Shown piece by piece: positions 6,058 through 13,654 of a DNA stretch of 17,598 nucleotides. Position numbers and translations under genes: made by a program. The stretch covers positions 1,467-19,064 of the forward strand of contig FR899838.1 in assembly GCA_000437595.1 (NCBI GenBank). Reading direction: 5' to 3'. Below the pieces are notes generated by a model. That model was not told the DNA's origin. It saw nothing but the letters and a program-made list of their open reading frames with translations, and did no database searches. This stretch comes from Faecalibacterium sp. CAG:74. GTDB taxonomy: Bacteria; Bacillota; Clostridia; Christensenellales; Aristaeellaceae. The first letter of the stretch is position 1, and every line of letters begins with the position of its first letter.

Positions 6058-7626
6058 ATGAAGAAGCTGCTTACTGCCCTGCTCACGCTCGCCATGGCGT
6101 TCACGATGGTCTTTGCGACCGCCGCGTCCGCGGAAGATGGCTACAAGGACTCCATCACCTGGGTCATTGGCAACGATCAGGATATTCTCGATCCGCAGAA
6201 CAATGTTTCCAACAGCAAGGTTATGCCGCAGTACTATAACGGTCTGCTGGGCTACGACAACGATGGCAACGTCGTTTGCAAGATGGCGGAAAGCTATGAA
6301 GCGTCCGAGGACAAGATGACGTGGACGTTCCATCTGCGTCAGGACGTGTACTTCCACTCCGGCCGTCACTGCACCGCCCACGACTTCGAGGCGACGTTTG
6401 ACCGCCTGCTGAATACCGAGAATCCGCAGCGCTACACCTCGAACGCTTCTTCCTTCATTGATACGGCGGTTGCGACGGACGACTACACCTTCGTCATCAC
6501 CCTGAAGGAGCCCAAGGCGTTCTTCCTGCAGGCGATTGCGAAGCAGTGGGCATTCGTGCTGAATCCGGAATACATCGAAAAGTACGGCGCTGACCTCGGC
6601 AAGACCGCGGAGAGCGTTGACGGCACGGGCCCCTTCAAGTGCACCCAGTGGGACAAGGGCGAGGTCATGAAGTTTGAAGCCTTTGAGAACTACTACGAAG
6701 GCGCACCCCTCACCCATGAAATCGTCATGAAGATTGTTCCTGAACAGACCAGCCGCGCGATTGCCGTCGAAACTGCTCAGGCGGACATCGCCGACGGTGT
6801 TTCCCCGGATGACGCGGTTCGTCTGGACGCGCTGGACGGTGTGACCGTCAGCAAGACCGATGGCAACGGCTGCCACCTGTTCCAGTTCAACTGCGCTTCC
6901 GACCATGCGCCGATGAGCATCCCGGCTGTCCGTCAGGCTATCTGCTATGCCATCGACCGCAACGCCATCTGCGAATACCTCTACAGTGGCTTGGGCGAAA
7001 TCCCGATTGACAGCATCATGGCGCCCTCTGTGGCGGGTTACTCCTCTGTCGGCGTTGTGCCTTACGACCCGGAAAAGGCGAAGCAGCTGCTGGCGGAAGC
7101 TGGCTATCCGGACGGCTTTGACCTGACCATCATGACCAGCGCAATGTACAACCGCGCTGTGGAAATGGCGGAAATCATCGCGGAGGAACTGAAGGAAATC
7201 GGCATCAACGCCAAGCTGGAAGTTGTCGAGCGCGCGGTGTTCACCTCCGCGTGGGCGAGCTTCACGCCTGATGAATTCAACGAGAAGTTCGGCTGGGATA
7301 TGTTCATCATGGGCTCCGGCGGCGACTCCGACGCGGACACGCTGCTCAAGCGCATCATGCACTCCGCCGACACCAACGTCAACAACTACGGCTTCTATAA
7401 CAATGCGGAAGTGGACGAGCTGCTGGAAAAGGGCGCTGTGACCATGGACGAAACTGAGCGCAACGCCATCTACGCGCGCATCGCGCAGATTACCATGTAT
7501 GAAGATCCCTTCGGCGCTTACATGAACCTGCGCAAGAATGTGTACGCGCTGTCCGACAAGATTGAGGGCTTTGCTGTGAACTCCTCCAACACCATGGATC
7601 TGGCTCACGTGCGCTGCCGTGAGTAA
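6058..7626 (+). CDS. ABC transporter solute-binding protein, family 5 (peptide type), not lipidated
   Basis: A 522-residue extracytoplasmic receptor of the DppA/OppA family, captures the peptide and delivers it to the adjacent permeases. The Sec signal peptide is MKKLLTALLTLAMAFTMVFA followed by TAASA, with cleavage likely after residue 25. There is no lipobox cysteine, unusual for a Gram-positive binding protein. Family features: YNGLLGYDNDGNVVCKMAES (60-79), WTFHLRQDVYFHSG (89-102), FEATFDRLLN (110-119), DGTGPFKCTQW (188-198), VRQAICYAIDR (291-301) and YDPEKAKQLLAEAGYPDGFD (336-355). The mature part has eight cysteines (74, 105, 195, 272, 279, 296, 305, 520), many for an exported protein. 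GGAAGGA (6044-6050) sets the ATG at 6058; an open extension to 6019 would put residues before the signal peptide. It is the second gene of the cluster and is flanked by hairpins. Peptide is the likeliest substrate; nickel or sugar members of the family exist. Confidence 0.9.
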   Translation: MKKLLTALLTLAMAFTMVFATAASAEDGYKDSITWVIGNDQDILDPQNNVSNSKVMPQYYNGLLGYDNDGNVVCKMAESYEASEDKMTWTFHLRQDVYFHSGRHCTAHDFEATFDRLLNTENPQRYTSNASSFIDTAVATDDYTFVITLKEPKAFFLQAIAKQWAFVLNPEYIEKYGADLGKTAESVDGTGPFKCTQWDKGEVMKFEAFENYYEGAPLTHEIVMKIVPEQTSRAIAVETAQADIADGVSPDDAVRLDALDGVTVSKTDGNGCHLFQFNCASDHAPMSIPAVRQAICYAIDRNAICEYLYSGLGEIPIDSIMAPSVAGYSSVGVVPYDPEKAKQLLAEAGYPDGFDLTIMTSAMYNRAVEMAEIIAEELKEIGINAKLEVVERAVFTSAWASFTPDEFNEKFGWDMFIMGSGGDSDADTLLKRIMHSADTNVNNYGFYNNAEVDELLEKGAVTMDETERNAIYARIAQITMYEDPFGAYMNLRKNVYALSDKIEGFAVNSSNTMDLAHVRCRE

Positions 7627-7645
7627 TCCCAACAGGTATTGAAGC

Positions 7646-7683
7646 AGGCGCGGCGGAGGGTTTCCCGACCTTCCGCCGCGCCT
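7646..7683 (+). other. Strong GC-rich hairpin after the solute-binding-protein gene
   Basis: AGGCGCGGCGGA (7646-7657) pairs perfectly with TCCGCCGCGCCT (7672-7683), and the stem extends inward by about four pairs. It is followed by CCCAAAAAGAAAAC with no T-run, so it is not a standard terminator. Such structures after binding-protein genes often protect the 3' end of the mRNA and set the ratio of receptor to permease. A weak -10-like TATAGT (7788-7793) lies further on in the 184-base gap. Confidence 0.55.
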
Positions 7684-7810
7684 CCCAAAAAGAAAACATC
7701 CTAAAAGACCTTCGGTACAGCGCAACAAGCAAAATCAAGCAAAAAGGTATCATCCATCCAAACAGTAGAAACCAGGGTTTTATGTAGTATAGTAACAGGG
7801 GGGATGTCCC

Positions 7811-8731
7811 GTGGGGAAATACATCGTTAAGCGGATTCTGCAAGTGATACCCATGTTGTTCATTTTGTCGCTGATTGTGTTCATGATGGTGCGGCTGATT
7901 CCGGGCGACCCGGTGGACATGATGCTGGGCATGGATATTCCGAAGGACACCAAGGAATATGAACGTGAACGTCTGGGTCTGAACGACCCGCTGTATATCC
8001 AGTATTTCCGCTTCGTGGGCAATGCGCTGCACGGCGATTTGGGCACGTCGATTTTCTCCGGCAAGCCCGTCGTGGAGGAACTGGCGAAGCGCTTCCCCAA
8101 GACGCTGACGCTCGCTGTCGGCGGCACGCTGTTTGGCGCTGCTGTGGGCGTGCTACTGGGCATCATTGCGGCCATCCACCGCAATAAATTCGCGGATAAC
8201 CTCATCATGGTTTTGTCGCTCCTGACGGTTTCTACGCCGTCGTTCTTCCTCGCGCTCATATTGATGCTTATATTCTGTTTGAATTTAAGGTGGCTGCCAA
8301 GTATCGGCATGGATACATGGCAGGGAGCTGTTCTCCCGATTGCCACCCTTGGCTTGCAAGCAATCGGCAGCATTGCGCGCACCACGCGCAGCGCGATGCT
8401 GGACGTTATCCATCAGGATTATATCCGCACGTCTCGTTCCCGCGGCGTGCCGGAGCGCGTGATTACCTACCGCCATGCGTTCAAGAACGCGCTGATTCCC
8501 GTGCTGACAACCATCGGCCTGCGCTTTGGCGGACTGCTCGCCGGCGCAACGCTGGTGGAAACGGTGTTCTCGATTCCCGGCATCGGGCGTTTCGTCGTCG
8601 ATTCGGTCAGCAACCGCGATTATCCCGCGATTCAGGGGGCTGTGCTGGTGCTGGCGGTGACGTTTGTGCTGGTCAATACGCTGGTTGACCTGCTGTATGC
8701 GGCGGTTGACCCGCGCGTGAAGTACGATTAA
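7811..8731 (+). CDS. dppB: Peptide ABC transporter permease, DppB/OppB type
   Basis: A 306-residue inner-membrane permease of the peptide/nickel uptake family; the symbol reflects the family, not a proven substrate. It starts GKYIVKRILQVIPMLFILSL, the typical DppB first helix (9-29), then RLIPGDPV. Further hydrophobic segments lie at about 99-121, 131-155, 172-188, 230-252 and 275-298. The EAA-like loop that contacts the ATPase is SRSRGVPERVITYRHAFKNA (208-227), followed by LIPVLTTIGL, and the end ...DLLYAAVDPRVKYD is characteristic. The GTG start is supported by AGGGGGGA (7797-7804) six bases upstream and the family-typical N-terminus. It is separated from the binding-protein gene by a 184-base gap with a strong hairpin, and followed 17 bases later by the partner permease. 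Confidence 0.93.
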   Translation: MGKYIVKRILQVIPMLFILSLIVFMMVRLIPGDPVDMMLGMDIPKDTKEYERERLGLNDPLYIQYFRFVGNALHGDLGTSIFSGKPVVEELAKRFPKTLTLAVGGTLFGAAVGVLLGIIAAIHRNKFADNLIMVLSLLTVSTPSFFLALILMLIFCLNLRWLPSIGMDTWQGAVLPIATLGLQAIGSIARTTRSAMLDVIHQDYIRTSRSRGVPERVITYRHAFKNALIPVLTTIGLRFGGLLAGATLVETVFSIPGIGRFVVDSVSNRDYPAIQGAVLVLAVTFVLVNTLVDLLYAAVDPRVKYD

Positions 8732-8748
8732 GGAGGAACACGGCAGAT

Positions 8749-9591
8749 ATGAAGAACAAGCATCCTGTGCTGCGCCGGTTCATGCGCAGAAAGGTTTCCG
8801 TGGTTGCCGCCGCTGTCCTCATCCTGTTCGTGCTGATTGCGATTCTCGGCCCGCTGGTGTGGCAGGTTGATCCGCTCAAACAGAGCGTCATGAAGAAGTA
8901 TGGCCCGATGACGGTGCAACATCCGCTCGGCACGGACAATCTGGGCCGCGATACGCTGGCGCGCATGATTTACGGCGCGCGTGTGTCGCTGGCCATCAGC
9001 TTCGCGGGCGTGCTGTCCGGCGCGCTGATTGGTGTGCTCCTCGGCGTGAGCGCCGGCTATTTCGGCGGCTGGGTCGATGCGATTATCAGCCGGTTCATCG
9101 ACATTTTGCTCGCCTTCCCTGGCCTGCTGCTTGCCATCACCATCGTCGCGGTGCTGGGACCGGGTTCGGTCAATACCGTCATTGCCATTACGATATTTAC
9201 CATACCGGGCTTGACACGCATGGTGCGAAGTGTCGTGCTGAGCCTGAAAAGCTCGGAATATGTCGAGGCGTGCAAGACGATGGGCGAAAGCAATCTGCGC
9301 ATCATCTTCACCCACGTCATCCCGAACTCCATGTCCCAGATTATCGTCAATGTGACGCTGAGCCTTGGCACGGCGATTCTGACGGCTTCGTCCCTGTCGT
9401 TCCTCGGCTTGGGCGTGACGCCGCCGGAAGCCGAATGGGGCGCAATGCTGTCGCAGATGCGCGAAGTCATCCGCACTTACCCCACGGGCGTGCTTGTCCC
9501 CGGTATTGCCATTACGCTGGTGGTCATGAGCTTCTCGCTGGTGGGCGATGGTCTGCGCGACGCGCTTGACCCGAAACTCAAGAATAACTAA
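8749..9591 (+). CDS. dppC: Peptide ABC transporter permease, DppC/OppC type
   Basis: A 280-residue inner-membrane permease that pairs with the preceding DppB-type protein. A short cytoplasmic N-terminus leads to a first helix at about 17-37. The extracytoplasmic motif HPLGTDNLGRDTLARMIYGA (58-77) is diagnostic for DppC/OppC proteins. More helices follow at about 79-103, 115-136, 140-160, 200-222 and 248-266. The EAA-like loop reads EACKTMGESNLRIIFTHVIP (173-192), then NSMSQIIV; the C-terminus DGLRDALDPKL is typical. AGGAGG (8731-8736) lies 12 bases before the ATG and overlaps the dppB stop region. The stop codon's final A is the first base of a perfect 15-bp inverted repeat that separates this gene from the ATPase genes. 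Confidence 0.93.
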   Translation: MKNKHPVLRRFMRRKVSVVAAAVLILFVLIAILGPLVWQVDPLKQSVMKKYGPMTVQHPLGTDNLGRDTLARMIYGARVSLAISFAGVLSGALIGVLLGVSAGYFGGWVDAIISRFIDILLAFPGLLLAITIVAVLGPGSVNTVIAITIFTIPGLTRMVRSVVLSLKSSEYVEACKTMGESNLRIIFTHVIPNSMSQIIVNVTLSLGTAILTASSLSFLGLGVTPPEAEWGAMLSQMREVIRTYPTGVLVPGIAITLVVMSFSLVGDGLRDALDPKLKNN

Positions 9592-9656
9592 TACTATTTC
9601 TAAATTCGCCTGCGCCAGCTGCTTGCGCCTTTTCCATTCTCATTTAGAAATAGTAT
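9591..9656. repeat. Perfect 15-bp inverted repeat between permease and ATPase genes
   Basis: ATACTATTTCTAAAT (9591-9605) is the exact reverse complement of ATTTAGAAATAGTAT (9642-9656), with a 36-base GC-rich centre. The element starts at the last base of the dppC stop and ends just before the GAGGAGGT of the next gene. TTTCTAAATTCGCC (9597-9610) recurs at 17581-17594, so this is a dispersed element. It encodes nothing. Confidence 0.75.
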
Positions 9657-9674
9657 GATGAGGAGGTCATCCTG

Positions 9675-10661
9675 ATGTCGGAACCCGTATTGCAGGTCAA
9701 AGGTCTGAAAACCTACTATTATACCGAAGAGGGCGTCGTCCCCGCAGTGGACGGACTGGATTTCGAGGTTGAGCCGGGCGAAACGTTTGCCATCGTCGGC
9801 GAAAGCGGCTGCGGCAAGTCTGTGACCTCGCTGTCCATCCTGCGCCTGATTCCCTCGCCGCCCGGCAAAATTATTGACGGCGAAATCATCTACCACGGTC
9901 AGGACTTGGTGAAAAAGTCGGAGCGCGAAATGCGCAGCATCCGCGGCAATGACATCTCGATGATTTTCCAAGAGCCAATGACCAGCCTGAACCCCGTCTT
10001 TACCGTCGGACAGCAGATTGGCGAATCGTTCCGCTTCCATCAGCAGATGGGCAAGGCGGAAATGCTCAAAAAGTCCATCGAAATGCTGCGGCTTGTCGGC
10101 ATCCCGGAGCCGGAACACGTCATCAACGATTATCCAAACCAGCTCTCCGGCGGTATGCGCCAGCGCGTTATGATTGCCATGGCGCTGGCGTGCAACCCGA
10201 AAATCCTGATTGCGGACGAACCAACGACCGCGCTGGACGTGACGATTCAGGCACAGATTATGCGCCTGCTGAAGCAATTGCAGGAGAAGATGGGCACATC
10301 CATCATTCTTATCACGCATGACCTCGGCATTGTGGCGCAGATCGCCAAGCACGTCATGGTCATGTACTGCGGACAGGCGGTGGAGTACAGCGATGTGCGC
10401 TCCATCTACAAGAATCCGCTGCACCCCTACACGGCGGGTCTGCTGCGCTCGATTCCGAAGCTGACGGATGACGACATGGAGGAACTGCCCAGCATTCCCG
10501 GCATGGTGCCGTCGCCCAGTGAGAAGCTGCAGGGCTGCCGGTTCGCGCCACGGTGCGAGAAGTGCGGCGCACGCTGCAAGAAGGAAATGCCGGACTTGGT
10601 GACGCTCGAAGATGGGCGCAAGGTGCGGTGCTTCCTGTACGAAGGAGGCGTTGAGGGATGA
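9675..10661 (+). CDS. dppD: Peptide ABC transporter ATPase, DppD/OppD type
   Basis: A 328-residue ATP-binding subunit. It shows Walker A GESGCGKS (42-49), Q-loop Gln99 (MIFQEPMTSLNP), ABC signature LSGGMRQR (157-164), Walker B ILIADEP (177-183) and switch His215 (LITHD). The C-terminal extension is that of the peptide-transporter family: NPLHPYTAGLLRSIP (247-261), then GCRFAPRCEKCGARC with Cys288, 294, 297 and 301, and a fifth Cys at 319. A cysteine motif at this place is family-typical and has been seen to hold an iron-sulphur cluster in a mycobacterial OppD. GAGGAGGT (9659-9666) precedes the ATG. It pairs with the next gene, overlapping by ATGA, to form a heterodimeric motor. The set of two permeases, two ATPases and one receptor is complete. 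Confidence 0.94.
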   Translation: MSEPVLQVKGLKTYYYTEEGVVPAVDGLDFEVEPGETFAIVGESGCGKSVTSLSILRLIPSPPGKIIDGEIIYHGQDLVKKSEREMRSIRGNDISMIFQEPMTSLNPVFTVGQQIGESFRFHQQMGKAEMLKKSIEMLRLVGIPEPEHVINDYPNQLSGGMRQRVMIAMALACNPKILIADEPTTALDVTIQAQIMRLLKQLQEKMGTSIILITHDLGIVAQIAKHVMVMYCGQAVEYSDVRSIYKNPLHPYTAGLLRSIPKLTDDDMEELPSIPGMVPSPSEKLQGCRFAPRCEKCGARCKKEMPDLVTLEDGRKVRCFLYEGGVEG

Positions 10662-11641
10662 GCGAGAACGAAAAGAAGAAGCTGCTGGAAATCAAGGACC
10701 TGAAAATCTATTATCCCATCAAGGGCAAGCGCGACGCGGAGGGCAAACCCGCGTACGTCAAGGCGGTAGACGGCGTGACGTTCGACGTGTACGAGAACGA
10801 GACGTTCGGTCTGGTCGGCGAAAGCGGCTGCGGCAAATCCACAACGGGGCGCACGGTCGTCCGGCTGAACAAGCCTACGGCGGGCAGCGTCACCTTCGAG
10901 GGGCATGACCTGTTCGCGAAGATGAACCGTCAGCAGAACATGGATTTGACCCAGAAAATTCAGATTATCTACCAAGACCCGTATTCCTCCCTTGACCCGC
11001 GCTTCACGGTCGGGCGCTGCATCGAGGAGCCGCTGATTGTCCACCACATGGGCAACAAGGCGGAGCGCCGCGCCCGCGTGCTGCAGCTCATGCACGACGT
11101 CGGCCTGCGCGAAGAGGTCTACACGCGCTATCCGCACGAGTTTTCCGGCGGGCAGCGGCAGCGCATCGGCGTTGCGCGCGCATTGGCGCTTGACCCGAAG
11201 CTGGTTGTCTGCGACGAGCCGGTCAGCGCGCTGGACGTGTCGATTCAGGCGCAGATTCTGAATCTGATGCGCGAATTGCAGCGGAAATATCAGCTGACGT
11301 ACATCTTCATTTCGCACAACCTGAGCGTCGTCAAACACATCTGCGACCGCATTGCTGTGATGTATCTGGGCAACATCGTCGAAATTGCGCCGAAGAAGGA
11401 ACTGTTCGACAACCCGCTGCATCCGTACACGAAGGCGCTGCTGGGGGCGATTCCGATTCCCGACCCGGACATCCCCGCGATGCAGGACATGCTGGAAGGT
11501 GATGTGCCGAGCCCCATCAACCCGCCGAAAGGCTGCTGCTTCCACACGCGCTGCCACGGCTGCTGCAAGGAATGCACCGCGCAGAAGCCGAAGCTGATCA
11601 ATGTCGGCAATGACCACTGGGTGGCCTGCTGCAAGGTGTAA
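10658..11641 (+). CDS. dppF: Peptide ABC transporter ATPase, DppF/OppF type
   Basis: A 327-residue ATP-binding subunit, partner of the DppD-type protein. It shows Walker A GESGCGKS (54-61), Q-loop Gln106 (IIYQDPYSSLDPR, a DppF/OppF hallmark), signature FSGGQRQR (162-169), Walker B LVVCDEP (182-188) and switch His220 (FISHNLSVV). The C-terminal region has NPLHPYTKALLGAIP, then a cysteine-rich tail: Cys293, 294, 299, 302, 303 and 306, with Cys324-325 near the end, denser than in its partner. The ATG overlaps the dppD stop by four bases (ATGA), indicating coupled translation; AGGAGG lies about ten bases upstream, inside dppD. It is followed by 117 bases holding two hairpins, then the triple-Rid gene. 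Confidence 0.94.
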   Translation: MSENEKKKLLEIKDLKIYYPIKGKRDAEGKPAYVKAVDGVTFDVYENETFGLVGESGCGKSTTGRTVVRLNKPTAGSVTFEGHDLFAKMNRQQNMDLTQKIQIIYQDPYSSLDPRFTVGRCIEEPLIVHHMGNKAERRARVLQLMHDVGLREEVYTRYPHEFSGGQRQRIGVARALALDPKLVVCDEPVSALDVSIQAQILNLMRELQRKYQLTYIFISHNLSVVKHICDRIAVMYLGNIVEIAPKKELFDNPLHPYTKALLGAIPIPDPDIPAMQDMLEGDVPSPINPPKGCCFHTRCHGCCKECTAQKPKLINVGNDHWVACCKV

Positions 11642-11664
11642 GCAGGGACGCGCCCCAATAAACA

Positions 11665-11732
11665 CGCGCACACAGCATGAAAATGCGCGCAACTCAATCG
11701 CGAAAAAGGGTCAAGGGAGAAACTCCCTTGTG
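11665..11732. repeat. Intergenic repeat and hairpins after the ATPase gene
   Basis: CGCGCA (11665-11670) pairs with TGCGCG (11684-11689). AAAAAGGGTCAAGGG (11703-11717) is identical to 3178-3192, and CTCCCTTGTG (11723-11732) to 3199-3208. The second unit folds as CAAGGGAG-AAA-CTCCCTTG (11712-11730). No T-run follows (TGTAATATG), so read-through into the triple-Rid gene is likely, perhaps reduced. Confidence 0.6.
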
Positions 11733-11758
11733 TAATATGAAAGGAAGGTAGAAAAATC

Positions 11759-12838
11759 ATGGGAATTCAGCATCTGGATGTATCGAAGGGCGGCTATTCG
11801 CGCGTGACCTTCTCGAAGAATCTGGCATTCTTCACCGGTCATGCCGCGCCGCAGTATCAGACGCTCAAAGAGCAGGCAGAGGGCATCCTCAAGCGCTATG
11901 ACGAGCTGTTCAAGCAATTTGGCCTGAAAAAGAGCAACATCCTCTATACGACGTGCTTCATGAAGAACGCCGATGATGAGGACGAATTCGCCGACATCTA
12001 CTTCCAGTGGATTGATCCGAAGAATCCGCCGGCGGGCGTGACGGTCACGGGGCTGCCGATTCAGCATTCGCCTGTGGGGGATAACATCCTGATGGAGCTG
12101 AGCTTCATCGTCGCGACGAATGACAGCCTCCCGATTAAGCGCTATGATGTTACCCGCGGCTGCCGCATGGTGGAATACGATGGCATGGCGTATTTCACCG
12201 GGCATGTGTATCCCAAGGTGGATACGCTGGGCGAGCAGGTGGCGGGCGTACTCAACCGCTATGACGAGCTGTTCGAGAAGTTCGGTTTGAAGAAGGAAAA
12301 CGTCATCGCGGCGAACGGCTTCATCAAGAATATGGCGCACTACGGCGAAATTGCCGAGCCGTTCAATGCCTATTTCGGGGAGAATCCCCCGGCGGGCGTG
12401 ATTGTCGAAGCGCCGCCGCGCCAGAATACGCCCTTCGGCCCGAAGCTGGAAATTGAGCTGGCGCTGTTCGTGGCGACGGGTGAAAACCCGCAGATTACCC
12501 GCCGCGACGTTGTGCCGGGCATGAGCCGCGTGGTGGAGTACAACGGCATCGCATGGTTCACGGGTCACAGCGCACGTCCGGAATTCAAGACGCTGGCGAC
12601 GCAGAGCGAGGCGGTCATGAAGCGCTACGCGGAGCTGTTCGAGCAGTTCGGCTACAAGAAGGAAAACATCCTCATGGAATACGGCTATGTGCGCGATATC
12701 GAGCAGGTGAACGACTACCTCGGCGCACGCAAGGTGTTCATTGACCCGGAAAATCCTCCGGCGGGCGTCGTTGTGCAGGCGAAGCCGTCGGGCGACGAAA
12801 ATCAGCTGGAAGTGCAGTTCATCGTCAATCTGGATTGA
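11759..12838 (+). CDS. Single-chain protein of three tandem Rid (YjgF/RidA-like) domains
   Basis: A 359-residue cytoplasmic protein made of three homologous domains of about 120 residues (about 1-122, 123-243 and 244-359). Each starts with a variant of DV..G.SR.V...G.A.FTGH, continues with a helix RYDELF..FGLKKEN (RYAELFEQFGYKKEN in the third), and ends NPPAGV.V then E..FIV. Normal Rid proteins are one domain of about 130 residues forming homotrimers with active sites between subunits, so this chain may fold as a covalent trimer. RidA enamine/imine deaminases have a catalytic Arg in the PAR motif; all three domains here read PAG (91-93, 211-213, 334-336), so classical RidA activity is doubtful. 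AAAGGAAGG precedes the ATG. It lies between the transporter and three TPR genes, 15 bases before TPR 2. A binding or sensing role, or a different hydrolase activity, is possible. Confidence 0.85.
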   Translation: MGIQHLDVSKGGYSRVTFSKNLAFFTGHAAPQYQTLKEQAEGILKRYDELFKQFGLKKSNILYTTCFMKNADDEDEFADIYFQWIDPKNPPAGVTVTGLPIQHSPVGDNILMELSFIVATNDSLPIKRYDVTRGCRMVEYDGMAYFTGHVYPKVDTLGEQVAGVLNRYDELFEKFGLKKENVIAANGFIKNMAHYGEIAEPFNAYFGENPPAGVIVEAPPRQNTPFGPKLEIELALFVATGENPQITRRDVVPGMSRVVEYNGIAWFTGHSARPEFKTLATQSEAVMKRYAELFEQFGYKKENILMEYGYVRDIEQVNDYLGARKVFIDPENPPAGVVVQAKPSGDENQLEVQFIVNLD

Positions 12839-12853
12839 GGAGGTATTGTTCCT

Positions 12854-13639
12854 ATGAGCAAGAAGGGCTTGAAGGAAAACCAAATCTTCGCCGCGCGTGA
12901 CACGGTGGAAGAAAACGACAAAATCAAGGCGGCGCGGGAGGCCGTCGCTGCTGACCCGACGAACGCTGAGAAGTACATGGCGCTGGGGCTGGCGCTGCGC
13001 GGACAGATGTTTTTCCGCGAGGCGGTGGAGGCGTACTCCATCGGGCTGACCTATAACCCGTTCATGTCCCTGCTGTACCGTCATCGCGGTCATGCGTATG
13101 TGAATTTGGGGCAGTATCAGGAAGCTGCGGCGGATTTTGAGATGGGGCTGCGCATCGATCCGAAGAACTGGGACTGCTGGTATCATCTGGGGCTGAGCTA
13201 TCACCTCATGGGCAGCTACGAGCGCGCGCTCAAAGCCTATGAAACCTGCTATGCGCTGTCGCCTACGGATGAATACCGCATCTGCACGACCGACTGGTAC
13301 TGCATGACGCTGATGAAGATGGGGCGCATTGACGATATGCGCAAGGCGGCATCGCGCATCCATGCCGACATGGAACCCGGCATGAGCGAAGGCTACTTCG
13401 ATCGCGTACTGGTCTACAATGGTACGCGGAATATCGATGAAGTACTGGCGGAAGCCGCGGCGAAGGACGACCACATGTACGCCACGGGCGCATATGGTCT
13501 GGCGGTGTACGAGGAATATGTGCTGGGCAACCGCGAGAAGGCGAAGGAAATCCTGACGCGCATTGCGGGCCGCGACGAAACGTGGGGCGGTTTTGCGGAA
13601 CACGCCGCTGCCGATCAGCTGAAGCATTGGGACGACTGA
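12854..13639 (+). CDS. TPR-repeat protein 2 of four paralogues (cytoplasmic)
   Basis: A 261-residue protein without signal peptide or membrane segment. A charged N-terminus precedes TPR-like helix pairs at about 36-69 (AEKYMALGLALRGQMFFREA), 70-103 (LLYRHRGHAYVNLGQYQEAA) and 104-137 (WYHLGLSYHLMGSYERALKA). The second and third fit the TPR consensus of small and aromatic positions well. TDWY (146-149), a linker with YNG (188-190, matching YKG in the others) and a final helical pair (about 212-240, YGLAVYEEYVLGNREKA) complete the layout shared with the proteins at 5209, 13715 and 14572. AGGAGG (12838-12843) overlaps the end of the triple-Rid gene and lies 10 bases before the ATG, so the two genes are probably co-transcribed. 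A scaffolding or adaptor role is inferred from the fold only; the adjacent Rid protein is one candidate partner. Confidence 0.82.
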   Translation: MSKKGLKENQIFAARDTVEENDKIKAAREAVAADPTNAEKYMALGLALRGQMFFREAVEAYSIGLTYNPFMSLLYRHRGHAYVNLGQYQEAAADFEMGLRIDPKNWDCWYHLGLSYHLMGSYERALKAYETCYALSPTDEYRICTTDWYCMTLMKMGRIDDMRKAASRIHADMEPGMSEGYFDRVLVYNGTRNIDEVLAEAAAKDDHMYATGAYGLAVYEEYVLGNREKAKEILTRIAGRDETWGGFAEHAAADQLKHWDD

Positions 13640-13654
13640 AGTCGTACAATAAAT

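Noticed and set aside
5020..7728. Open reading frame of 902 codons on the minus strand, antisense to TPR 1 and the binding-protein gene
   Set aside because: It passes through the main promoter, leader hairpins and intergenic gap, and has the same antisense composition. No family resemblance.
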